From contig JAOTZC010000003.1 of assembly GCA_029861535.1 (NCBI GenBank), positions 62,001-126,000 of the forward strand: DNA of 64,000 bases, written 5' to 3'. The stretch comes from Gammaproteobacteria bacterium (GTDB lineage: Bacteria; Pseudomonadota; Gammaproteobacteria; Steroidobacterales; Woeseiaceae). Below the pieces are notes generated by a model. The model was given only the letters and a program-made list of their open reading frames with translations, did not search any database and was not told the DNA's origin. Below, in pieces: positions 56,339 through 64,000 of the stretch (position 1 is the first letter of the stretch; every line of letters begins with the position of its first letter). The position numbers and the translations under genes were made by a program.

Positions 56339-56854
56339 TTAGTCCGGCTGCGGCTTGACGGTGCCACAGCGATTGCAAGTGCGATGCTCGCGCGAGTCAT
56401 AAAAGTGCTCAAAGATTGGCGGGAGTTGATTGACAATATCAGCGATGTAGATGTACTCCTCATATAATTTGTTGTCGCAGTTATCGCAGTACCAAAGAAA
56501 GCCATCGAGTTCGGTGTCAAGGCGTTTGCGTTCGACGACGAGGCCGATTGTGTTGACAAATCGCTGTGGTGAATGCGGAACGCTCGGCGGCAGCAGCAGG
56601 ATTTCTCCTTCGTCGATCGAAATATCGACGCGGCTGTCATTCTGTATCGTGCGTAGCATCATCTCACCTTCAATTTGGTAAAAAAGCTCTGGCCCCTTGT
56701 CGATGTGATAATCATCCCGTGAATTTGGACCGCCGACGATCATGACAATGAAATCATCTTCTTCGAACACCTGTTGATTGCAAACCGGTGGTTGCAGTTT
56801 GTCCCGGTGCTCGTCGATCCAACGTTGCAGATTGAATGCAGTCAGCGATTGCAT
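56339..56854 (-). CDS. nbaC: 3-hydroxyanthranilate 3,4-dioxygenase
   Basis: The iron-dependent extradiol enzyme opens 3-hydroxyanthranilate to aminocarboxymuconate semialdehyde, which cyclises to quinolinate for NAD synthesis or is degraded. The cupin iron ligands are in DDYHIDKGPELFYQIEGEM and PHSPQRF, and the C-terminal rubredoxin-like CDNCDN...CNRCG site of bacterial enzymes is present. The ATG at 56854, with AGGAG upstream, is chosen over the open frame to 56977. 171 residues. It lies 7 bp downstream of apaH and begins the dioxygenase-kynU-kmo run. Confidence 0.94.
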   Translation of the reverse strand: MQSLTAFNLQRWIDEHRDKLQPPVCNQQVFEEDDFIVMIVGGPNSRDDYHIDKGPELFYQIEGEMMLRTIQNDSRVDISIDEGEILLLPPSVPHSPQRFVNTIGLVVERKRLDTELDGFLWYCDNCDNKLYEEYIYIADIVNQLPPIFEHFYDSREHRTCNRCGTVKPQPD

Positions 56855-56861
56855 TTTGATC

Positions 56862-57680
56862 TCACTCCTGTCCTCGAACCTGCAGAATACGCGGTACCCG
56901 TGTTTCCATCCGTACAGCCGTGAGCTGTCGCCCCCATACACAGCCCGTGTCAAGGCTGACAAGCTCGGGCAACACAATGAGCCCGAGCGCCGACCAATGT
57001 CCGAATACGATGCGCGTACGTCCTATGGCCGAATTGTGGAATTCGAACCACGGCTTCAGATCGCGACGGCCTCGCCACGGCGAGCCCGTGTGGGAAAAAT
57101 TCAGGCCGACCTTATTTGTCAACATGCGCATGCGCGTAAATGTATTGATAATAAAGCGTAGGCGCGCATAACCGCTTAATTTGCCCGACCATTTGCGCGG
57201 CCGGTTGGAGTACATCTTGGACAACAGCGTGGTGCATTTCGATCCCTGCAGCGCCTCTTCGACTTCAGCGGCGCGGCGCAGCGTCTTCTTTACCGACCAC
57301 AGCGGCAGCGTGCCGGCGTGTACGAGCAAGGTGTCCAGTTTTTTCGAGTAGTGCGCCAGCGGTCGCTGCCGCAGCCAGCCCACCAGATCATCGACATCGG
57401 GTGCGTCGAGGACCTTTTTAAGCGTCTCGAAGCGCGCGCTGTAGTCAATGGCACCGGTCGCTAGTGCCAGCAGGTGCAGATCATGGTTGCCAAGAACCGT
57501 GATGGCCGAGTCACCGAGGCTTTTGACGAATCGCAGCGTCCTTAAAGATTTCGGACCGCGATTGACCAGGTCACCGGTGAGCCAGAGGGTATCCTGCGCG
57601 GGATCAAATCCGATCTCGTCGAGTAGATGTCGCAATGGGTCGTAGCAACCCTGGATATCTCCGATTGCGTAAGTGGCCAC
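56862..57680 (-). CDS. apaH: symmetrical bis(5'-nucleosyl)-tetraphosphatase
   Basis: ApaH hydrolyses Ap4A to two ADP. The metallophosphatase motifs GDIQGCYDPL, GDLVNRGPKSL, VLGNHDLHLL and VHAGTLP are complete. The GTG start gives MATYAIGDIQGCY. It has 272 residues. It follows apaG by 14 bp in the conserved rsmA-apaG-apaH order and is followed by the kynurenine genes. Confidence 0.96.
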   Translation of the reverse strand: MATYAIGDIQGCYDPLRHLLDEIGFDPAQDTLWLTGDLVNRGPKSLRTLRFVKSLGDSAITVLGNHDLHLLALATGAIDYSARFETLKKVLDAPDVDDLVGWLRQRPLAHYSKKLDTLLVHAGTLPLWSVKKTLRRAAEVEEALQGSKCTTLLSKMYSNRPRKWSGKLSGYARLRFIINTFTRMRMLTNKVGLNFSHTGSPWRGRRDLKPWFEFHNSAIGRTRIVFGHWSALGLIVLPELVSLDTGCVWGRQLTAVRMETRVPRILQVRGQE

Positions 57681-57694
57681 GGCGAATCAGGCGG

Positions 57695-58075
57695 TCAGTG
57701 GAGCAGTCCAGGGACGGCCAATGTAAACGGTGCAATCGGTGCGTCGAAATTGACACCGTCATCCGCTTCCATCCGATACAGTCCCTGCATAGCGCCCACG
57801 GGTGTTTCGAGAACGGCGCCGCTCGAGTAGCGGAATTCCTCTCCGGGCTGCAGATGTGGCTGCTCACCGACGACGCCGTCGCCGGAAACCTCCTGAATCT
57901 TGCCGTTGGCATCGGTGATGACCCAGTGACGGCTGATCAACTTTGCGGCCACGTTGCCGTTGTTTGAAATCGTTATGGTATAGGCGAACACGTATCGGTC
58001 GGAATCCGGCTCGGACTGCTCGTCAACGTAGTCAGTTACGACCTGAATGCCAATGTTGCAGATCTTATCGTTCAT
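57695..58075 (-). CDS. apaG: ApaG protein
   Basis: ApaG is a small (126 residues) immunoglobulin-like beta-sandwich protein of the F-box-adjacent ApaG family; in bacteria it is linked to Co2+ resistance, but its mechanism is unclear. The core YTITISNNGNVAAKLISRHWVITDANGKIQEVSGDGVVGEQPHL is diagnostic. It precedes apaH. Confidence 0.95.
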   Translation of the reverse strand: MNDKICNIGIQVVTDYVDEQSEPDSDRYVFAYTITISNNGNVAAKLISRHWVITDANGKIQEVSGDGVVGEQPHLQPGEEFRYSSGAVLETPVGAMQGLYRMEADDGVNFDAPIAPFTLAVPGLLH

Positions 58076-58128
58076 TGCGGGGTGTCTTAGCTACTCGATA
58101 GCCTGTGTCAGGCGTCATTCTAGCGGGT

Positions 58129-58929
58129 TCAACGCGGGATGTCGGTGTCCATCGCCAGGTGATTCGCCAATGCGACCCAGTCCGCAACGGAGACATTCTC
58201 GGGTCGTAGCTGCGGGTCGATTTGCAGATACTCGAGGTCCTCCTCTGTGGCAACCTGTTTCAACGCATTTCTCAGCGTTTTGCGACGCTTGCTGAAGGCT
58301 GCCGCAACAATCTTGGACAACAGTCCGGGATCGCTGATTTGCACCTGTCCCTCGGGCCGCGGCGTCAAGCGAACAACGGCAGACGTTACGTCAGGTGGCG
58401 GCTCGAATGCGAACCGATCGACGTCAAATAGTGCTTCGACGTCAAGAAAACAGCCGAGCATGATGCTCAGCCGACCGTAAGCTTTGCTGCCCGGTTTTGC
58501 GGCCATACGGTCGACCACTTCTTTCTGCAGCATGAAATGCATATCAGTGATCACAGCTCGATGCTCGAGCAAGTGAAATAATATCGGAGTTGATATGTTG
58601 TAGGGCAGATTACCGATAACTCGCAGCGCCGAACCGAGGGCACTGAAATCAAATGTCAGCGCATCGGCTTCGTGAATCGTGACATGCGCATCGGCTGCGA
58701 ACCGCTCGCGCAAGCTCGCGGCAAGGCCGCGGTCGAGTTCGATCGCATGAAACCTGCCGCAGCGTTTGATGATTGGGGCCGTAATAGCGCCTGGGCCCGG
58801 ACCAATCTCTACGATAACGTCGTCGCCTGTTGGGGCGATTGCGCGAACGATCGCATCGATTACGCCAGGGTCCGTCAGAAAATGCTGACCGAAACGTTTT
58901 TTTGCGCGCGGATGTCCTATTCGCGACAT
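58129..58929 (-). CDS. rsmA: 16S rRNA dimethyladenosine transferase
   Basis: RsmA (KsgA) dimethylates two adenines in the 3'-terminal hairpin of 16S rRNA. The motifs KKRFGQHFLTDPGVIDAIV, VEIGPGPGAIT (SAM) and NLPYNISTPILFHLL are intact. It has 266 residues. Its 5' end overlaps the pdxA 3' end by 13 bp. Confidence 0.97.
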   Translation of the reverse strand: MSRIGHPRAKKRFGQHFLTDPGVIDAIVRAIAPTGDDVIVEIGPGPGAITAPIIKRCGRFHAIELDRGLAASLRERFAADAHVTIHEADALTFDFSALGSALRVIGNLPYNISTPILFHLLEHRAVITDMHFMLQKEVVDRMAAKPGSKAYGRLSIMLGCFLDVEALFDVDRFAFEPPPDVTSAVVRLTPRPEGQVQISDPGLLSKIVAAAFSKRRKTLRNALKQVATEEDLEYLQIDPQLRPENVSVADWVALANHLAMDTDIPR

Positions 58930-59909
58930 GACAGTGTTGCCGCAAGCTCGACCGCGGCGATCAGGCTGCCCGCATCGGCTCTTCCGCTGCCGGCAAGATC
59001 GAAAGCGGTGCCATGATCGACCGATGTGCGAACGATCGGCAAGCCCAGTGTGACGTTGACCGCATTGCCGAACCCGGCATATTTGAGGACAGGCAGGCCC
59101 TGGTCGTGATACATCGCCAGCACGGCGTCGCGGCTGCCTGCGGCTGGCAAGAACGCGGTATCAGCCGGGATCGGACCGCGTACGTTCATCCCTTTGTTTT
59201 GCAGCGCGTTAATAACGGGCACGATAATTTCATCGTCCTCGTGGCCAAGGTGTCCGCCTTCGCCAGCATGAGGGTTCAGGCCGCAAACGACGATCTCAGG
59301 TGCGTCAATTGCGAAGCGGCGTTTAAGGTCGTGATGCAGCACCAGTAGAACGGATCGCAGCCTGTCTTGCGTCAGGTTCATTGCTACGTCCCGAAGAGGC
59401 ATGTGAGTCGTCGCGAGTGCGACACGCATGTCGCCACAAACCAGTAGCATGACGGGTAGGGCGGTGCCGGTCAGCGCTGCAAAAAATTCGGTGTGCCCCG
59501 AGAATGAAATGCCCGCATCGCTGATAACGTGTTTGGCGATCGGCCCTGTTACAAGGCCTCTAAACACACCTTTCTGACAGCCGGCAACGGCGACGCCAAG
59601 CCCATCCAGTAATGTCTGGGCATTCTCCGAACGCGGTGTGCCGCATTCGACTTGCGCGGGCAATGGCATGTTGAGCACCCGCATTTCGCCGTTCGCCGGA
59701 TGCGTGTCGGTAATGGTGTCTATCGCGCACGCCGTTATCTTGATTTTGGAATTGAGCTTGGCCGCCCGCTGACTTAGCTGCGCAGTGTCGCCGATGACGA
59801 CGAAATCCGGAAAATCAGTGCGCGCTGAATGTTCGACGATTGCAACGCACAAGTCCGGACCAATGCCGGCCGGCTCGCCAGCGGTGACTACAAGCGGTGG
59901 GGTCGTCAC
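58917..59909 (-). CDS. pdxA: 4-hydroxythreonine-4-phosphate dehydrogenase
   Basis: PdxA oxidises 4-phosphohydroxy-L-threonine in pyridoxal phosphate synthesis. Metal and substrate motifs include SGHTEFFAALTG, CGLNPHAGEGGHLGHEDDE, MYHDQGLPVLKYAGFGNAVNVTLGLP and VDHGTAFDLAGSGRAD. The GTG start overlaps the surA stop by four bases. It has 330 residues. Confidence 0.97.
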   Translation of the reverse strand: MTTPPLVVTAGEPAGIGPDLCVAIVEHSARTDFPDFVVIGDTAQLSQRAAKLNSKIKITACAIDTITDTHPANGEMRVLNMPLPAQVECGTPRSENAQTLLDGLGVAVAGCQKGVFRGLVTGPIAKHVISDAGISFSGHTEFFAALTGTALPVMLLVCGDMRVALATTHMPLRDVAMNLTQDRLRSVLLVLHHDLKRRFAIDAPEIVVCGLNPHAGEGGHLGHEDDEIIVPVINALQNKGMNVRGPIPADTAFLPAAGSRDAVLAMYHDQGLPVLKYAGFGNAVNVTLGLPIVRTSVDHGTAFDLAGSGRADAGSLIAAVELAATLSCRE

Positions 59910-61204
59910 ATCCTTACGTCGACGTAAGCCTCGTCACGCAGTCGACGCATCCACAACTGCGTTTCGTCGTCGCGTTTGCCGGCGCGAATACGAACGACGC
60001 AGTTTTGCTCTTTTAGGTCTTCGGTGTTGTCGTAAACCCGACGGTCGAGGACTTCCACGATATGCCAGCCAAACTGAGTGCGAAACGGCTCACTTAATCC
60101 GCCGATCTCGAGGGTGTCCAGGGCCGCTTCAAATTCCGGTGCAAATGTTCCAGGGCCCACCCAACCAAGCTCGCCGCCCGAATTGGCAGAGCCCGGATCG
60201 TCGGACAACAGTTTTGCAAGTTCGGCAAAATCTTCACCGTTCTTAATGCGCTCGTAGGCGTCTTCGAGTTGCTGTTTTGCGGTCTCGTCATCAATAATTT
60301 CGTCGGGAGAAATTAGTATATGCCGAGAGCTAACCTGCTTAATTTCACTGCGCTCCACGGCGCTACGCATATCGTTGATCTTTACGATGTGCACACTGTT
60401 CGCGGTGCGATAGGGGTCAGAGACATCGCCGGCCGACAACGGCGTAAGTATGTCGGTGAATACGGTTGGCACCGCCTCGCCTTTCATCCAGCCAAGAGCG
60501 CCGCCCTCAAGTGCGGTAGGGCCCTGCGAATAGCGTGCCGCCAGCTGCCGAAAGTCGGCACCGTCTCGTGCCCGCGCGACAATTTCGTTAGCTGTTGCGA
60601 GCTTCTCGTCGATCTCCGAGCTTGAGGCAGCTTCGGGCAGCGTCAGCAAAATGTGGGATAGGTCGTATTCGGAATTTACAACAACGTTGGTCTCAAGATC
60701 GGCAATGCATTGTTCAATCTCGCGCGGCGAGACTTCGATGCGTTGCTCGACGTCAATGCGGCGCAGCTGTTCTAGCGTGACGTCCTCACGCATTTGTCGG
60801 CGAAAAGTCTGATAGTCGATATTCTCTGCGGCAAGCATCGTAGGCAGGTCGGCCAGCGTGCCGCCCATTCGGACTGCGACATCCGCCAACACACTGTTGA
60901 GCATCTGATCGGATATTTGTAGCCCAATTCGATCCGCACGTTGTAGCTGGATTTCGGTAAGAACGACGCGCTCAAGCACCTGCTCTTGAAGAATATCCGC
61001 GGGAGGAAGTGGAATTTTCTGCTCACTCGCACGTTCCATAATCATTTCAAGTTGGTCGTAGTACTGGCTTTTCAGAACGACGCCCTCGTTGACCACAGCG
61101 GCGACTCCGTCGATGAACTGACCGGTCTCGGAGAGCTCTTCCGCGGCGACGTAGGGCGCTGCCAATAGCACACAGAATGCGCATAAGCTTTTGATTTTTA
61201 ACAC
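59906..61204 (-). CDS. surA: periplasmic chaperone/peptidyl-prolyl isomerase SurA
   Basis: SurA escorts outer-membrane barrel proteins, LptD among them, through the periplasm. A signal peptide (to about residue 20, ending PYVAAE), an N-terminal chaperone region, two parvulin domains (about 175-275 and 285-385) and a C-terminal strand are visible. It has 432 residues and starts with GTG. It follows lptD by 6 bp. Confidence 0.96.
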   Translation of the reverse strand: MLKIKSLCAFCVLLAAPYVAAEELSETGQFIDGVAAVVNEGVVLKSQYYDQLEMIMERASEQKIPLPPADILQEQVLERVVLTEIQLQRADRIGLQISDQMLNSVLADVAVRMGGTLADLPTMLAAENIDYQTFRRQMREDVTLEQLRRIDVEQRIEVSPREIEQCIADLETNVVVNSEYDLSHILLTLPEAASSSEIDEKLATANEIVARARDGADFRQLAARYSQGPTALEGGALGWMKGEAVPTVFTDILTPLSAGDVSDPYRTANSVHIVKINDMRSAVERSEIKQVSSRHILISPDEIIDDETAKQQLEDAYERIKNGEDFAELAKLLSDDPGSANSGGELGWVGPGTFAPEFEAALDTLEIGGLSEPFRTQFGWHIVEVLDRRVYDNTEDLKEQNCVVRIRAGKRDDETQLWMRRLRDEAYVDVRM

Positions 61205-61210
61205 TATTTC

Positions 61211-63460
61211 TTACCGAATATTGGCGGAATAGCCAAGAATACCACGTTCTAACAATTTGTCAGCCGCGGTGCCGATACTGGTCATTCCCTTCAATACCAA
61301 CTGCAGACCAAACGACGAATCCCGAGTTCCGTCACGCGTCGAAATGTGTCGCCGGGACACGAGCCTCAGGCCCCAGCAGCAACTTTCATATTCCAACCCA
61401 AAAAACTGTTCGAGGGTCTCGTTGTCGCGGAATGAGAAATTGTATCGGCCAACAAAATTCCATTGGGAACCGACGGGCCACGACCACGACAAATCACCCT
61501 GTTCGAGAGAGTCACGGCGGAAGCGATAGCTGAGGTTCAGTATCTTGTTGATCGAAGGTCGGTACTGCAGACGGGCTTCGGATTGCGTCGTGCCGCTGCT
61601 GCCGGTTCCCCATTGGTGACCGAAATCAAAATTTAGGTTTTCGTACAATAGAAATCGCACTTCGGCAATGTAGTCGGATGACTCGAAATTGGCTGGCGAG
61701 CCGCCTGGCAAGATCACTTGGCGGTCGCTCAGGTAACGTGTTTGCCCGATGGTTGCGGTTACGAGTTCTTTGCCGCTCGACACATCAAGAATTCGCGACG
61801 TTACGCCAATACTGACTTGGTCAGTATCGCCAATGCGATCAGTGCCGAGAAAGCGATTCTTGCGAAAAAGTTGCACGAGATTTAGGTCGGGAACAATCGT
61901 ATCGAAAACTGGCAGATCGTTCTGGTCGCGAAATGGCACATGTACGTACAGCATCCGCGGTTCGATCGTCTGGAGTCGGCGTGTGCCGGAGCCGCCATTG
62001 ATGAGACGTTCGAGTACGAATCCCGTGTCAAGACTCGCAATCGGCAAGCTACGGCTCGGGTCAGTCGACTCGCCGGGCTGCGTATCGCTGAGTTGATATT
62101 GTGTGAAGTCCCACGCAATGGCCGGATTGACAAACCAGCCTGGTCTTTCGATTGGCAATTCGACCGTCGGCGCAACATTCGCGCGCCAGCCGGTAACGCC
62201 GACGTCGCGATCGAAGTTAACGATTTCGCTATTCAAGCTTACCGAAAGACCGAGAATTTGATCGGGCCACCGGCCGTTGATTAAGACTTGCGGCAAGCGT
62301 TGATAGGGCTCCTCTTGCGGCAAGATCGCATCGTCTAGTGTTTGGTAATCTTGGACCTGAGCAAAAATCGACCACGTCTTCGAGTAACGGTCGAAGTTAA
62401 TGCTGCGATTTAGGTGAGTGACACTCGACGCACTGAGGCTGCCGCCCAAGTCTTCGAAATACTGGCTATCGGAGACTTCCCGAAAGTCGATCTGATTGCG
62501 CCACTGGTTTGCAAAGAGCGTGCGATGTTGCAGACTCATCATATGTCGCTCGTCGTCGACAAGACTGTCATCCGGCAAATATTGCGCCGTGACAATGCCG
62601 TCACTACGTTCCGTCAGGTAGCGGAACTCAGTTTGCAGCTGTAGTCCTCGGTCCGTCAGCAACCTGGGAGTGATAGTTGCATCGTAGTTAGGCGCGATAT
62701 TCCAGTAGTACGGGACACGAAACTGATTGCCACTACGCCCAGCGCTACCAATCTCCGGCGTTAAAATGCCGGACTTTCGAGCGTCACTAATTGGGAAGGA
62801 AAGATAGGGTGCGTAAAGAATCGGGATATTTTGAAATCGAAGTTTGATGTTTCGTGCTATGCCGACACCGGTACGCGTGTCGAGATCAATGTCGCCCGCT
62901 TCGAGTTCCCAGTCATTGGATCCAGGTGGGCAGGTTGTGTAGCTGACGTCATCGAGCTGTAACTGGCCTTGTTGATTGATCAATAAATTCGAGGCGCTGC
63001 CTGTCGCATTGTTGTGGCCGAGTGAGAATTCCGCCCCAGAAAACTGGATACGCCCCGAATCATAGGAAAATTCGGCCGAGTCGCTGCGGATCTGCGTTCC
63101 CGGGTCCTCGTATCGCACGTCCCCGTCCAGGTGCACGGCACGCTTATCGGGATCAAAAGACGCTCTATCAGCACCCGCGAGCTTGTCGCCACGTCGGAGT
63201 AATACGCCACCGCTCATCGTCGCGGCCGGATTTGGTCCGATCGTGGCTTCGAATTCGCCGGCGGCCAGTTCAATTGCAGATTCGCCTTCAATTGTGCGCG
63301 GTGGCATCTGAACTTCATCGTCAAGCCGGGTATCGAGCGAGTTCTGACAGGCCAGCGGATCCGCGGCGTGAACGGACGACGCGGCCAGCAGGCAGCTTAA
63401 AAAAATCAATCGATTCGAAAACAAGGCTCTGGGCTGATTTGTCGTGAAAACTAACGCCAT
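61211..63460 (-). CDS. lptD: LPS-assembly outer membrane protein LptD
   Basis: LptD with LptE inserts LPS into the outer leaflet. A signal peptide (to about VHAADP) precedes an N-terminal jellyroll (EGESAIELAAGEFEATIG...) and a C-terminal barrel that ends with an aromatic-containing strand. The four Cys needed for the disulfides in E. coli are represented: DPLACQN, YTTCPPGS and the pair in YESCCWGLRL. It has 749 residues. It heads the minus-strand operon lptD-surA-pdxA-rsmA-apaG-apaH and is divergent from the amgK-like gene. Confidence 0.97.
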   Translation of the reverse strand: MALVFTTNQPRALFSNRLIFLSCLLAASSVHAADPLACQNSLDTRLDDEVQMPPRTIEGESAIELAAGEFEATIGPNPAATMSGGVLLRRGDKLAGADRASFDPDKRAVHLDGDVRYEDPGTQIRSDSAEFSYDSGRIQFSGAEFSLGHNNATGSASNLLINQQGQLQLDDVSYTTCPPGSNDWELEAGDIDLDTRTGVGIARNIKLRFQNIPILYAPYLSFPISDARKSGILTPEIGSAGRSGNQFRVPYYWNIAPNYDATITPRLLTDRGLQLQTEFRYLTERSDGIVTAQYLPDDSLVDDERHMMSLQHRTLFANQWRNQIDFREVSDSQYFEDLGGSLSASSVTHLNRSINFDRYSKTWSIFAQVQDYQTLDDAILPQEEPYQRLPQVLINGRWPDQILGLSVSLNSEIVNFDRDVGVTGWRANVAPTVELPIERPGWFVNPAIAWDFTQYQLSDTQPGESTDPSRSLPIASLDTGFVLERLINGGSGTRRLQTIEPRMLYVHVPFRDQNDLPVFDTIVPDLNLVQLFRKNRFLGTDRIGDTDQVSIGVTSRILDVSSGKELVTATIGQTRYLSDRQVILPGGSPANFESSDYIAEVRFLLYENLNFDFGHQWGTGSSGTTQSEARLQYRPSINKILNLSYRFRRDSLEQGDLSWSWPVGSQWNFVGRYNFSFRDNETLEQFFGLEYESCCWGLRLVSRRHISTRDGTRDSSFGLQLVLKGMTSIGTAADKLLERGILGYSANIR

Positions 63461-63554
63461 GACGGCGTTGTCAAAAACGGGATGTTATCAAGCATCGCTA
63501 TTTGTTACCTTCGCATAGTTTTGCAGGTGCTTCAACGCGTTACGGAGACAGTCT

Positions 63555-64000
63555 ATCAGTCATAGCACGGCTTCAAATGACTCGCGTCTGGACGAATTAT
63601 CCGGCTGGCTAAACGGTCTCGGGAATTTGGCTGACGGCCATATCACGCCAGCGTCGGAGGATGCGAGTTTCCGTCGATACTTTCGATGCCAGACCAGGGA
63701 CCAGAGTTTCATCGCTATGGACGCGCCGCCGCCGGCGGAGAACTGCATTCCGTTCGTGAGAATTGCCGGCTTCTTGGAAGCGATGCACTTGAACGCGCCG
63801 CGGGTTCTGGAAGCGGATCTTGAGCGAGGCTTCCTGTTGCTGACTGACCTCGGCAGTACGCAATACCTCAAGTTTCTCGAATCCGATCCGGACTCGGCGG
63901 GCGTCCTGTATGACGATGCAATCGATGCATTGCATACGCTGCAGCAACGTGGTGACGCGTATCAATCACTGCTGCCACCTTACGATTCAGAGCTGCTCGA
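63555..64000 (+). CDS. amgK: AmgK-like aminoglycoside phosphotransferase-family kinase, 3'-truncated
   Basis: AmgK phosphorylates N-acetylmuramate at the anomeric carbon in peptidoglycan recycling. The segment PASEDASFRRYFR and the following LTDLGSTQYLKFL and AIDALHTLQQRGDAY match the family N-terminal kinase lobe. The frame opens at 63519, and no in-frame ATG or GTG precedes the conserved region; the first TTG is at 63627, too late for the family. ATC at 63555 sits 6 nt after GGAGA and is proposed as a non-canonical start. The gene runs off the window edge. lptD divergent from amgK-murU is a known order. Confidence 0.65.
   Translation, partial: MSHSTASNDSRLDELSGWLNGLGNLADGHITPASEDASFRRYFRCQTRDQSFIAMDAPPPAENCIPFVRIAGFLEAMHLNAPRVLEADLERGFLLLTDLGSTQYLKFLESDPDSAGVLYDDAIDALHTLQQRGDAYQSLLPPYDSELL

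Overview
The window looks like a piece of chromosome from a heterotrophic gammaproteobacterium with a moderately high GC content. The support is gene order. The blocks holA-nadD-rsfS-rlmH, maf-rng-yhdP-nit-tldD, zapA-6S RNA-ygfA facing ygfB-pepP-ubiH-ubiI, gcvT-gcvH-gcvP, lgt-thyA-folA and lptD-surA-pdxA-rsmA-apaG-apaH are all gammaproteobacterial arrangements. The monomeric isocitrate dehydrogenase, the kynurenine genes and the lysine-rich histone-like protein suggest a free-living, perhaps marine, lineage outside the Enterobacterales. I cannot name the genus. There is no prophage, transposase, CRISPR array or defence island, so nearly all genes are core.

Layout. 1-5.5 kb (+): end of a membrane protein gene, a Trm112-like protein, holA, nadD, rsfS, rlmH, maf and rng, tightly packed. 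5.5-12.4 kb (+): yhdP, a nitrilase-family amidase, tldD, a possible 56-residue protein, a strong terminator and a small membrane protein. 12.4-22.8 kb (mixed): an ExeA-type ATPase fused to an FHA domain, purK-purE, darP facing pmbA, yihY, purC, djlA, rpe, a CRP/Vfr-type regulator and coq7. 23-25.8 kb: a DUF481 outer-membrane protein, rplM-rpsI with a structured leader, tRNA-Gln(CTG) and rpiA. 26-28.8 kb: a 195-residue Lys/Arg repeat protein with a perfect TGTGA-N6-TCACA site upstream, ygfA, 6S RNA, zapA, a ZapB-like coiled coil and ygfB. 28.8-35.1 kb (+): pepP, two UbiH-family hydroxylases, and a two-gene module of an inactive transglutaminase/multi-TM protein plus an ATP-grasp ligase. 35.2-42.4 kb: a DUF885 protein, a tandem glycine riboswitch and gcvT-gcvH-gcvPA-tpx-gcvPB. 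42.4-49.4 kb: a double HtrA-like protease, an M23 peptidase, icd and small proteins. 49.4-53.7 kb: a YyaL-like protein, lgt, thyA and folA. 53.7-63.5 kb (-): a run from lptD through surA, pdxA, rsmA, apaG and apaH into 3-hydroxyanthranilate dioxygenase, kynureninase and kynurenine monooxygenase. The start of an amgK-like kinase closes the window.

Metabolic themes. One-carbon and nucleotide metabolism is heavily represented: the glycine cleavage system, thyA, folA, ygfA, purC, purE and purK. Ubiquinone ring hydroxylation is covered by coq7, ubiH and ubiI. Envelope biogenesis is covered by lptD, surA, lgt, yhdP and the proteases.

The most notable non-coding signals are three copies of an unusual palindromic element. 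Its core is conserved and its outer arms differ between copies but remain self-complementary. All three copies lie between convergent genes. A 28-bp palindrome that includes the 3' end of tRNA-Gln also stands out. No complete undescribed system is obvious. The best leads are the palindromic family, the CRP-box/histone-like gene and the ligase/inactive-transglutaminase pair.
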